Notes under the pieces: generated by a model | Told to the model about the DNA's origin: nothing | The model's database searches: none | What the model saw: the letters and a program-made list of their open reading frames with translations, nothing else | Origin: Flavobacteriales bacterium | Lineage (GTDB): Bacteria > Bacteroidota > Bacteroidia > Flavobacteriales_D > Sanyastnellaceae | DNA length: 50,454 bases | NCBI GenBank assembly: GCA_947456965.1 | Contig: CANGTU010000021.1 | Coordinates: 1 to 50,454 of the forward strand | Direction of reading: 5' to 3' | Shown here: positions 40,643 to 49,131 of the stretch, one piece after another | How the letters are laid out: every line of letters begins with the position of its first letter | How positions within the stretch are numbered: the first letter of the stretch is position 1 | Translations under genes and position numbers: made by a program

Positions 40643-41838
40643 TTCCCCAACAGTTCCTTGTAGAAGTCTACGAGATCAGATGTAATCCTGCGATTGTCAA
40701 AACGAGACTCTACCAACAGCCGGCCGGATTGCCCCAGACGTCTGGCCAGACTGGGATCGGACATGAGTTTGTCCACCGCCCGAACCCATTCCGCGGGTGA
40801 ATCGGCAATCAGGATGTTCTCCCCATCTGAGCAATCGATTCCCTCCGCTCCGATGGACGTACTGATGATGGCCCGACCGAGCGCTAATCCTTCAATGATT
40901 TTCACCCGAATACCTCCGCCAGAAAGCAGAGGTACGATCATCACGGAATAGGAGTTCATGAAGGCCGCAGAATCGGGCACCTCGCCCACCGCGATGACCT
41001 GAGGCGGTAAGTTGTGGCCTATTTCTTCTGGCATATTCCGCCCGCCGAGATAGAGTTTCAGATCGGGATGGCGCTCATGGATGCGAGGCCATACGGTATC
41101 CAGAAACCAGATTACTCCTTCCAGATTGGGGCTCCAGTCCATCGCCCCGAGATGAAACAAAGCGAGTCCGGAGGTACCTTCATCAGGCCGGTAGTCTGAC
41201 GGGCGGATTCCAAACGGGATGTTACGAATGGGCTGTCGAACACCCAGTTTTCTGAACCGCCTCATGTCGTTGCCACTGATGGCAGCAATGCCATTGACCT
41301 CATCCAGCGCCTTGAGTTCATACTCGCGCAACCGGTTGGTGAGATACTTCAGATAGGCCTTGCGGGCAATGTTGCGTGTACCGCTGGTAATTTTTTCCCA
41401 GATAACAAACTCCAGGTTATGCGACCTCAGTACCACGGGGGCTTTGCTGTGCCTCCTGATCACTGCGAGGTAGGGTGTCATGAAGAGGCTCTCGAGGTGG
41501 ATGATATCAAATTTTTCTTTCGAAAGCACCTCCATGATCTTGCGATCCATATCCGGACTGAAAAACCGGCTGATGTTGTAGGAATCGGATGTCATGAAGT
41601 TGGCAAAGGCATCCATGACATTAAGCCTGGTATCTACGAATATGCCCTCGATACGGGTTTTTTTGACGTAGTCCTGCGGCATAAGGTCCGGTCGGAAATC
41701 GTGCTTATGGGTGAAAATGGTCAACACCTTCACCTTATGTCCTGCCTCCATCAACCCCTGTGTGATGTTGTTCATGGCGATGCATCCGCCGTCGAGGGCA
41801 GGCAATGGGGGCTTGAGGCAGAGCTGCAGAATTTTCAT
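40639..41838 (-). CDS. glycosyltransferase (GT4-like)
   Basis: A 399-residue GT-B transferase with the N-terminal LCLKPPLPALDGGCIAMNNITQGLMEAGHKVKVLTIF, and a C-terminal half with FHLGAMDWSPNLEGVIWFLDTVWP, AVGEVPDSAAFMNSYSVMIVPLLSGGGIRVKIIEGLALGRAIISTS and EGIDCSDGENILIAD. It resembles the next gene of the chain in the donor domain, although the two are clearly separate enzymes. Both ends overlap by ATGA, with lptF upstream (41835-41838) and the other GT downstream. Two consecutive transferases suggest a two-sugar addition to a lipid or glycan. Confidence 0.9.
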   Translation of the reverse strand: MKILQLCLKPPLPALDGGCIAMNNITQGLMEAGHKVKVLTIFTHKHDFRPDLMPQDYVKKTRIEGIFVDTRLNVMDAFANFMTSDSYNISRFFSPDMDRKIMEVLSKEKFDIIHLESLFMTPYLAVIRRHSKAPVVLRSHNLEFVIWEKITSGTRNIARKAYLKYLTNRLREYELKALDEVNGIAAISGNDMRRFRKLGVRQPIRNIPFGIRPSDYRPDEGTSGLALFHLGAMDWSPNLEGVIWFLDTVWPRIHERHPDLKLYLGGRNMPEEIGHNLPPQVIAVGEVPDSAAFMNSYSVMIVPLLSGGGIRVKIIEGLALGRAIISTSIGAEGIDCSDGENILIADSPAEWVRAVDKLMSDPSLARRLGQSGRLLVESRFDNRRITSDLVDFYKELLGK

Positions 41839-43274
41839 GCGGCTGTCTTGGCTTTCAGTCGGGTCCAGCGGCTAATATCTAAAAACCGGAGGACTCGCAG
41901 GTAGGTGTCGCGGTCGAATAGAACGGCCTCGCGGGAGGCTTTCCATGTGAGCCAAATGCTTAAGGGGAACATCATCAGGGTGGACATCCACATGCCCATC
42001 CATAATTCCACGATGCCACCCTTGGCCATTTTTTCTCCGGCCATGGTCATGAGCTGATACACGATGAAAAGGCACAGTGCAATGACCGTGGGCAATCCGA
42101 GACCGCCTTTGCGGATAATCGCGCCCAAAGGTGCTCCTATGAAAAAGAGCACCAGGCAGGCAGCTCCCAGGATGAGCTTGCGGTGCCATTCCACTTTGTG
42201 GCGGCGGATAAAGCGGTCGCGACTCTCCAGCTCATCCATGCTGCGCATAACCTGCTCGCGGGAGCGGCGGGTGGCTTCTCGGGCTGCCGATATGGCCTGG
42301 GTGCGCTCGGCTTGAGTGAGCGACTCCATGAACCATTCCTCGTCCGGCGACTCCGGCCTGGCGATAGCACCAGCCTCCCGCAGACGCTGCATAGCGAGCA
42401 TGCCTCCCTCATATAAAATGCTGTCCCGCTGCACCTCCAGACTATCAATGGTCCTGCTGAGCTGAGGAATGGTCATCATCTCGTAGCTGTTGCGGAAGAC
42501 TTCCTCTTGATCACCACTGATGGCAAATGAACTCAGATCAAGCCGAAGTACCATCTCTTCAAATCTCCCCCGCACCATCGGATGCCGCCGGTCCTTGCGC
42601 CTGGGCTCTTCCATCTCGTCGTAGGTCACGCCATCCCGCATGGTCAGGACCAGAAACCGCCCGTCGTCGGTCTGACTCATGTTGCCCTGACGGGCGCGGA
42701 TCACGGTGCGGTTGCCGCGCTCATGACCCCGGTGGTCGTAGATCAGAATATCCTTCATCGCACCGGACGTGGCCTCCTTTTCCATAACCCGGATCGAAAT
42801 GCCCTCAATGCCATTGTAGAACACGCCGCTCTCAAGGTTGAGGGCCGGCCGCTGCTGCACAATGCTGTACAGAAGCGACCGGAATTTGAGGTTGGCAATC
42901 GGCCAGATATTATTGGCGAAGATGAAGGCAGAAATGGAGAGGATGACGGTGAAGACCACGAGTGGACGCATGATCCGGAAGAGGGATGAACCGGAACTCT
43001 TCATGGCCGTAAGCTCATTGTTCTCTGACAGGGCACCGAAGGTCATGATGCTGCTCATCAGAATGGCCAATGGCAAGGCCATGTTCACAATACGCGCGGA
43101 TGCATACACCAGCAGACGAAGGATAACAGAGACTTCTAAACCTTTGCCCATCAGGTCATCTACATACAGCCAGATGAACTGCATCTCGAAGATGAACATG
43201 GCCACCAGAAAGGTGATCACAAACGGACCGAGATACGACCGCAGCAGGAGGATGGACAGCTTGTGGAGGCGCAT
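41835..43274 (-). CDS. LptF/LptG-family (YjgP/YjgQ) permease
   Basis: A 479-residue inner-membrane permease of the LPS export family. The N-terminal membrane block has LLLRSYLGPFVITFLVAMFIFEMQFIWLYVDDL and LPLAILMSSIMTFGALSENNELTAMKSSG, followed by a periplasmic beta-jellyroll (about 110-300), an unusually long coiled-coil segment with TQAERTQAISAAREATRRSREQVM (about 310-375), and a C-terminal membrane block ending LPTVIALCLFIVYQLMTMAGEKMA. With LptB and LptC the family lifts lipopolysaccharide out of the membrane. The start at 43274 (MRLHKLSILLLRSYLGPF) is preferred to 43343. It heads a four-gene chain with two glycosyltransferases and a phosphatase. Confidence 0.92.
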   Translation of the reverse strand: MRLHKLSILLLRSYLGPFVITFLVAMFIFEMQFIWLYVDDLMGKGLEVSVILRLLVYASARIVNMALPLAILMSSIMTFGALSENNELTAMKSSGSSLFRIMRPLVVFTVILSISAFIFANNIWPIANLKFRSLLYSIVQQRPALNLESGVFYNGIEGISIRVMEKEATSGAMKDILIYDHRGHERGNRTVIRARQGNMSQTDDGRFLVLTMRDGVTYDEMEEPRRKDRRHPMVRGRFEEMVLRLDLSSFAISGDQEEVFRNSYEMMTIPQLSRTIDSLEVQRDSILYEGGMLAMQRLREAGAIARPESPDEEWFMESLTQAERTQAISAAREATRRSREQVMRSMDELESRDRFIRRHKVEWHRKLILGAACLVLFFIGAPLGAIIRKGGLGLPTVIALCLFIVYQLMTMAGEKMAKGGIVELWMGMWMSTLMMFPLSIWLTWKASREAVLFDRDTYLRVLRFLDISRWTRLKAKTAA

Positions 43275-43420
43275 GCGTGCGGGTGTAAAGGTAAACCCCG
43301 GGCCGGGGATTTCCCGGAGAGGAGATGGAATGGCGCTCTCCACAGTAGGGTAATGAAGCAGGGCTTGGTAAAAGTCCGGGAATCGCCGTGGATTAGTGCA
43401 GCGTCGCCATGGCGCTGTGC

Positions 43421-43428
43421 TATATTGG
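43421..43428 (+). promoter_or_regulatory. putative -7-like element (TATATTGG) for the serine protease gene
   Basis: TATATTGG differs from TAnnTTTG at one position and lies 36 nt upstream of the ATG at 43465. No TTG element was found at the expected spacing, so the support is weak. Confidence 0.3.
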
Positions 43429-43464
43429 CGCCACCAAAACCAAACCTGTAAAGCTTAACGTTGT

Positions 43465-45150
43465 ATGAAGTCACTCCTTTCCGGGCTGGGCCTTGCGCTC
43501 GCGCTTTTGTGCTCCGCACCTCTCTTCGCACAGGACTCCCCTCCAGGTTACACTATGCTCAGTGCAGATCTCGATGCATTGGAGACCCTGGATGCGCCCA
43601 CGTTTGTTTTCGAGGAACTGATGGCCGACGCCGAGGCCCGGGATAAGCGGGGCGGTCTGTCCGTATACGGCAAAATCGGAGAGCTCCCCGTTAGTGCTGA
43701 TGACCATGGACAATGGACCGTTATGGCCAATGGCGACCGGATCTGGCAACTGAGGTTCCGTTCAGCGGGCGCGAAAGCGGTGAATGTGTTTTTCAACCGA
43801 CTCTTCATTCCGGAAGGCGCATCGCTGTTTCTTTACAGCGCCGACCGCTCCTGGTTTGAAGGTCCTTATACCTCCGAGGAGAACAGTGCACATGGTATCT
43901 TCCAGACTGCTGAGGTCTTCGGCGATGAGGCGATTCTGGAGTATTATGAGCCGGCATCGGTGATCAGCCGCCCGTCCCTTCATATCCGGGGATTCGGACA
44001 CTTCTTCCGGTTTATCCATGACTATCGTGATGAGCTTCGCGGTGGTAGCGGTTCCTGTCAGGTAGATGTCAACTGTCTGGAAGGTTCCAACTTCGTCCCG
44101 GAACGTCAGGCCGTGGTTCGCCTCAGCATTCCCGCCGGACAGGATGTTGGACTTTGCACCGGCACACTGGTGAACAACACGAACAGGGACTGCAAGAACT
44201 ATATTCTGACGGCTTACCACTGCACCATTGACTCCGACGACTCCGATTTGCTCGGGCTTTCTGCACGATTCAACTTCCAGCGTGCCAACTGTGGCAGTGG
44301 TCTCGCTCCCAGCACCCAGCAGCGCGTGGGGGCGTTTCAGCGCGCCAACTCCAACGACAATGGCGGCGTGACGGGATCGGACTTCGCTCTGCTGGAGTTG
44401 GAAGACGCTATTCCCGCGAACTACGTACCGTTTTATGCCGGATGGGATGTGGGAGGTGCTGTGCCGGCATCGGGCGGTGGCTTCCGGGTGAAGAGTATTC
44501 ACCATCCTTCAGGCGATGTGAAGAAGATATCTACTGCCAACAGCGTTGTGAGCAGTACATGGGTGCAGGCCTCCAATGCGCACTGGCGCGTGGAGTGGAT
44601 GCAGACTCAGACGAACTGGGGCGTGACGGAAGGAGGATCCTCGGGTTCGCCCATTTTCGATATCAATAAGCGGATCATCGGTACTCTCACAGGAGGCGGC
44701 TCATTCTGTGATACGCCAACTGCTGATGATTTTTACGGCAAAATGGATCGCCACTGGACTGGTAATCCCAATCCGGCCAATCAGAAGCTGAAGGTGTGGC
44801 TGGATCCGGGAAATACCGGTGCGCAAACGCTTAACGGCTCTTTCGTTGATCCTAATGTGCCCGGTCAACCATGCGGGGGAACGGCAGCTAACCTCGAGGA
44901 ATTCGAATATGAAGACTTCAGGATCTTTCCATCACTGGCCACTGACCGGTTGTCCATCTCGACTTCTATCTGGGACAGCGTGAAGGAAGTGCGCATTTTC
45001 GGTGCCGATGGTTCTCTGGTAGATACAATCCGCCTCTCCGGTACTATCACGCCGGTGGATGTTCAGCGCCTGGCTTCCGGGATTTACTACGTGTCGTTCA
45101 TTCACTTCTCAGGATCCCACGTTACCCAGAAGTTTTCGGTGATCCGATGA
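43465..45150 (+). CDS. T9SS-secreted trypsin-like serine peptidase (lysyl endopeptidase-like)
   Basis: A 561-residue secreted protease with signal peptide (LGLALALLCSAPLFAQ), an N-terminal prodomain (25-210), a chymotrypsin-fold catalytic domain (about 215-470), and a C-terminal T9SS type A tail (about 485-561: FRIFPSLATDRLSISTS, VRIFGADGSLVDTI, LASGIYYVSFIH). The triad residues are His252 (ILTAYHC), Asp306 (GSDFALLEL) and Ser393 (GGSSGSPIF). The cysteines of SCQVDVNC and GLCTG suggest the disulfide-rich lysyl-endopeptidase type. The tail predicts secretion by T9SS and attachment to the surface or release. It precedes ung by only 10 nt, an unrelated function. Confidence 0.92.
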   Translation: MKSLLSGLGLALALLCSAPLFAQDSPPGYTMLSADLDALETLDAPTFVFEELMADAEARDKRGGLSVYGKIGELPVSADDHGQWTVMANGDRIWQLRFRSAGAKAVNVFFNRLFIPEGASLFLYSADRSWFEGPYTSEENSAHGIFQTAEVFGDEAILEYYEPASVISRPSLHIRGFGHFFRFIHDYRDELRGGSGSCQVDVNCLEGSNFVPERQAVVRLSIPAGQDVGLCTGTLVNNTNRDCKNYILTAYHCTIDSDDSDLLGLSARFNFQRANCGSGLAPSTQQRVGAFQRANSNDNGGVTGSDFALLELEDAIPANYVPFYAGWDVGGAVPASGGGFRVKSIHHPSGDVKKISTANSVVSSTWVQASNAHWRVEWMQTQTNWGVTEGGSSGSPIFDINKRIIGTLTGGGSFCDTPTADDFYGKMDRHWTGNPNPANQKLKVWLDPGNTGAQTLNGSFVDPNVPGQPCGGTAANLEEFEYEDFRIFPSLATDRLSISTSIWDSVKEVRIFGADGSLVDTIRLSGTITPVDVQRLASGIYYVSFIHFSGSHVTQKFSVIR

Positions 45151-45160
45151 GCTCTTGCTG

Positions 45161-45826
45161 ATGTCATCCATTCTCATGGAACAGGGGTGGAAGGAGCGGC
45201 TCGATGCCGCCCTTTCCACCCCTTCGTTTGAGCGTCTCTCAGCCTACGTTCGGGAGGAGTATCAGTCCCAAACCTGTTATCCTCCCGCTCATCAGGTTTT
45301 TGCAGCGTTCGATCATTGTCCCTTTGACCGCGTCCGCGCGGTGATTCTCGGTCAAGATCCCTACCATGGCCCCGGACAGGCTCACGGGCTTTGTTTTTCT
45401 GTGAATGATGGCGTTCCGCTTCCTCCTTCGCTGCGAAACATCTTCAAGGAGATTGCTGACGATATCGGTAAGCCCGTGCCTGCTTCGGGCAATCTCACGC
45501 GCTGGGCAGATCAGGGTGTGCTTCTGCTCAATGCAGTGCTCACCGTGCGCGCAGGTCAGGCGGCATCACACCAGAAGAGAGGATGGGAAGACTTCACGGA
45601 TGAAGTCATCCGGCAAGTAAGTGAGCATCACGAGCATGTGGTTTTTATGCTCTGGGGAAATTATGCCATCCGGAAGGGACACTGGATTGATTCATCGCGC
45701 CATCTGGTCCTCACTTCAGCTCATCCATCACCGCTCTCTGTCCATCAGGGCTTTTCAGGTAACAAGCATTTTTCGAAATCCAATGAATATCTGACGCGGC
45801 ACGGCTACACGGCTATTGATTGGTGA
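45161..45826 (+). CDS. ung: uracil-DNA glycosylase (family 1)
   Basis: A 221-residue repair enzyme that removes uracil from DNA. Active-site motif GQDPYHGPGQAHGLCFSV, with Asp66 activating water, the LLNAVLTVRAGQAASHQKRGWE uracil pocket, and the HPSPLSVHQGFSGNKHFSK DNA-intercalation loop are all intact. The start is taken at ATG 45161; a TTG at 45155 and an ATG at 45176 are alternatives. It ends one base before the stop of the convergent lectin-like gene. Confidence 0.97.
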   Translation: MSSILMEQGWKERLDAALSTPSFERLSAYVREEYQSQTCYPPAHQVFAAFDHCPFDRVRAVILGQDPYHGPGQAHGLCFSVNDGVPLPPSLRNIFKEIADDIGKPVPASGNLTRWADQGVLLLNAVLTVRAGQAASHQKRGWEDFTDEVIRQVSEHHEHVVFMLWGNYAIRKGHWIDSSRHLVLTSAHPSPLSVHQGFSGNKHFSKSNEYLTRHGYTAIDW

Positions 45827-45827
45827 A

Positions 45828-47792
45828 TCAGCGCTTGAGGTGGAAATAACCTTCTCGTGTTTCTTCGAGTCCCCCGCCACAGGCACTTGAATAGCGGGCG
45901 ATGTAACAATACACCCCCTCAGCGGCATCACGTCCGTTCCAGCCAAAAGAGCCGCGGTTTCCTTCAAAGACTATTCCGCCCCATCGGTTGTAAACAGTGA
46001 CCTCATAGCTGGAGAAAAAGTCCCGGAGATTCACGCCTGGATAGTCACGCAGGAAAGGCGACCATGTGCCGTTTTTCTCATCGCCATTCGGAGTGAAAAT
46101 GTTGGGGAAGGTGATGGAACTGAGATCGATATTGATGTCATCGGACGCCATCACCTCTACCGGAAAAAACGCGCTGCATCCGTTGCCTGTGTTCGTAATC
46201 TGAAGTTCATACAAGCCTTCCTCGCTTACAACTGGCTGCAGCAGGTCTGTGGCCGAAACAAAAGCCCCATCGGTGGTGGTCCAGCTGGCGGTATAGGATC
46301 CTTCGGTGAGCACGCTGATGTTACTGATGGTAATTTGAGGCTGAAGACACGTGAGGGTGTCCTGTATGCCAATAGTGGCGACGGGAATGGTAAAATCAGC
46401 ATCCACATTCAGCGTATCTGTACCTACACATCCGTTGGTCGCATCGGTGACTGTGTAGACAAATAATCCGGCAGCGTTGATGACGGGGGTATTCGTGGCT
46501 GCGCCGGATAGAAAAGTCCCGCCATTGAAGCCGGTCCATTGTACTGTTGCATCCGGAGTGCCGGGAGCCCCCAGCAGTTGAATCTCCGGATGGGCGCAGG
46601 TGAGGAGCGTGTCGGCACCAGCAAAAGGCTGGGGTATATCCTGGTTGTCCACCACAAGGACCTGAGTCACAGCTGTGCAAACGTCCAGCGCCGTGGCAGT
46701 TACGGTGTACCAGGCCGGAGTGCTCGTGGAGAATGAGGCCTCATCAGTCGGACCTGCAATTTCCCCGTCTGTCGTGCTCCATGAATACGAGGTGAACGGA
46801 AAATTGGAGGAAGCTGAAACTGAAACGATCGGGTTGATGCAGGTGAGCTCCAGGGCAGGAGGTGCAGTTACCTGAAGGGAATCTACCTGCACGGTGATAT
46901 CGGCATCCACATTGTTTCCGCAGAGGTCAGTGAACTGCACGTTGTATGTGGTGGTAGCAGGCGGATTGGCTACAGGTGTGGCCGAGGTAGGATCACTCAG
47001 AAAGTCGGCGGGTGTCCAGGTGTAGGTGCCGTCCAGCGATGCACCGGCGCTGAGAACGGCGGTGGCGCCCGGACAGATCAGAACCTGGTCGCCCACGTTG
47101 AGGATGTTCTCCTGCAGACAAACCGTCTGGTTGTTGAATGCGCCGCCGGTGGCTGCGGTAAAGCCCCAGTACACCAGATTCTCGCCGCCGAATACCGAAT
47201 TGATCAGGTCCACTTGGGTCTGCAACCGGAAATTGCAGTCGAAAAAGACCTGCATCACTTGCGAGGCGGGATTCCAGTTAATCTGCACAACGTGGTCCTC
47301 TCCGTCTTCGGTGTTCTGGCTGAAGGGGTCCATCTGCACTGGCCCGGCCAGCTGGAAAGGTGAGTTGTGGCTGATGTTGCCATCCCGGTGAATGGCGATA
47401 TGATCAAATCCGGGATCATTGTATTCACCGTTTTGCCAGGTGTCAAACTCCACACCCAGTGATGTGCCGAAATCAAGGTAACCCATTCCGCCACCGTTGG
47501 TTCCGATGGCCGACGTGCCCACGGTTTGGAGTACGAAGCAGATGCCGTCAGCCCCTGTACCGTCAATGCTCCCGAGATTCATCCGAAACTGGATATCAAA
47601 GGGCTGCGTCAGGTCGATCTGATCGCTGTACCATACGGTGCCATTCTGGTTGTTTGACGCCTCGGTCAGCCGGTAGCAATCATCACCGAGGAATTCCGCA
47701 TCGCCGTTCAGGAAGTAAGTCTGCGCGAATGCACCAGAAACGAATCCCGGCAGGATGAATGCAGACAAAGTGTACTTTATACACGTATTCAT
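45828..47792 (-). CDS. secreted lectin-like protein with CHU_C C-terminal domain
   Basis: A 654-residue secreted protein with signal peptide (SAFILPGFVSGAFAQ). Residues 25-230 resemble an L-type (legume-like) lectin: DQIDLTQPFDIQFRMNLG, GADGICFVLQTVG, LGVEFDTWQNGEYNDPGFDHIAIHRDG and VQINWNPASQVMQVFFDC, where the Asp/Asn residues could bind calcium and sugar. It is followed by three or four Ig/PKD-like modules (for example LICPGATAVLSAGASLDGTYTW) and the CHU_C tail (VTVYNRWGGIVFEGN, GVYCYIARYSS). The combination predicts a T9SS-exported surface carbohydrate-binding adhesin. Sugar specificity is not inferable. Confidence 0.88.
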   Translation of the reverse strand: MNTCIKYTLSAFILPGFVSGAFAQTYFLNGDAEFLGDDCYRLTEASNNQNGTVWYSDQIDLTQPFDIQFRMNLGSIDGTGADGICFVLQTVGTSAIGTNGGGMGYLDFGTSLGVEFDTWQNGEYNDPGFDHIAIHRDGNISHNSPFQLAGPVQMDPFSQNTEDGEDHVVQINWNPASQVMQVFFDCNFRLQTQVDLINSVFGGENLVYWGFTAATGGAFNNQTVCLQENILNVGDQVLICPGATAVLSAGASLDGTYTWTPADFLSDPTSATPVANPPATTTYNVQFTDLCGNNVDADITVQVDSLQVTAPPALELTCINPIVSVSASSNFPFTSYSWSTTDGEIAGPTDEASFSTSTPAWYTVTATALDVCTAVTQVLVVDNQDIPQPFAGADTLLTCAHPEIQLLGAPGTPDATVQWTGFNGGTFLSGAATNTPVINAAGLFVYTVTDATNGCVGTDTLNVDADFTIPVATIGIQDTLTCLQPQITISNISVLTEGSYTASWTTTDGAFVSATDLLQPVVSEEGLYELQITNTGNGCSAFFPVEVMASDDINIDLSSITFPNIFTPNGDEKNGTWSPFLRDYPGVNLRDFFSSYEVTVYNRWGGIVFEGNRGSFGWNGRDAAEGVYCYIARYSSACGGGLEETREGYFHLKR

Positions 47793-47878
47793 AAACCGAA
47801 GATAGGCAAGATGGAAATGGGAACCAGCAAATCGCTGGTGTCACGCCTCTGATCTTATGGCGATATTCAGCCGGACTC

Positions 47879-48949
47879 TCAGTTTCCTGTTGACCAGACG
47901 AAGGCCCGTGACCAGGCATAGAATGCATCAATATCTTTTTCGTTTTCCTTTAACCACTTGTCCACGTCACTGTCGCCAGAGGTAGCAAATACGATGTGTG
48001 AAAATACCTCGATGAAATTTTTCTCCTTCATCTCCAGGTAGTACGGAACATAGTAGCTCCAGTAAAATCCATGGTTCCCGTTTTTTGCCTCCCCCAAGGA
48101 AGCACACATCGTATTCATTTTCCGGATGAATTTCTCCACTTCGCTGTGCTTCTTGAACTTTTTGTCATAATCCAGCGCCGCCTCCATTGTAAGAATCAGA
48201 TCTGTGCTTGAAAAGTCATTTGCACTGACTTGACCATCGGTTTTTTCGCGCGGAAGCTTGCTTGCATCGATGTTGACACTCACGGATTTTTTTCCGGTCT
48301 GCTCAACATTCTCACCCAGGGCATCCTTCAGCATCTGAAGATTTTCCTTGGCCCTGTTGGATTGAGGTTCGATAACGAAGAATCTGCCAAAAACCAGGAG
48401 TGCCGGAATGCGCCTATCCTTTACCAGTAGTGTCCTCGCGAGTGCATTCTGAGAGCCGGGGTGTCGGGGATTCAGTGAAGCAGATTTCTCGAAGCAACTG
48501 ATTGCATCGTCTATTCTTCCCATGCTGGTCAGTGTGATGCCCTTGTTGAAATGCAGCATGTAGAAGTCCGGGAATTCTATTATTCCACGCTCATACATCT
48601 CTAAAGCCTTATCCGTCTGCTTCAATCCATCGTATGCATTTCCGGCCGTCACATAGACCATTCCAAGAGACTTGGCGCCCGGATGCAGCTTCAACGCCCG
48701 TTCACATAGTCCAATGGATTCCTCGTATTGCTGAAGCGCGAGCAAGGACATGGCTTTCTCAGCCAGCGCGAGAAGATTGTCCTGATCCAGTTGCAGCGCC
48801 TGATCATACTTCCTGATCGCGCCGGCAAAATCGCCTTTATCGTGGTCTGCAATACCCTCTTCTACCCATTTTTCTGCTTGTTCCTTTTGTTGGCCTGCGA
48901 GGATATTGCAGCAAAAAACGAGAACCAGCAGGATGAAAATTTTATTCAT
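47879..48949 (-). CDS. secreted TPR protein with unassigned C-terminal domain
   Basis: A 356-residue protein with signal peptide (LLVLVFCCNILAGQQ). The first about 200 residues hold five or six TPRs (KWVEEGIADHDKGDFAGAIRKYDQAL, KLHPGAKSLGMVYVTAGNAYDGLKQTDKAL, FPDFYMLHFNKGITLTSMGRIDDAI, NPRHPGSQNALARTLLVKDR). The C-terminal 140 residues (SSTDLILTMEAALDYDKKFKKHSEVEKFIRKMNTMCASLG, GFYWSYYVPYYLEMKEKNFIEVFSHIV) are helical and match no family I recognise. The start at 48949 is chosen because the longer frame to 48994 precedes the signal with polar residues. Confidence 0.8.
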   Translation of the reverse strand: MNKIFILLVLVFCCNILAGQQKEQAEKWVEEGIADHDKGDFAGAIRKYDQALQLDQDNLLALAEKAMSLLALQQYEESIGLCERALKLHPGAKSLGMVYVTAGNAYDGLKQTDKALEMYERGIIEFPDFYMLHFNKGITLTSMGRIDDAISCFEKSASLNPRHPGSQNALARTLLVKDRRIPALLVFGRFFVIEPQSNRAKENLQMLKDALGENVEQTGKKSVSVNIDASKLPREKTDGQVSANDFSSTDLILTMEAALDYDKKFKKHSEVEKFIRKMNTMCASLGEAKNGNHGFYWSYYVPYYLEMKEKNFIEVFSHIVFATSGDSDVDKWLKENEKDIDAFYAWSRAFVWSTGN

Positions 48950-49131
48950 GGATTTCGATAAATGATGATAAATGGAATAGTTGGCTCCTTGCATAAGCGT
49001 GGATTCATCTGGTAGTCCATCAAACGGATTATTCAGCCATCGACGAATAATCCAATTGTGATTGATCTGTGGGATTCTTATCCAACGCCGCAGCCCGGTA
49101 TCTGGGATGGGTAATGAGCTTCCGGCCTCCG

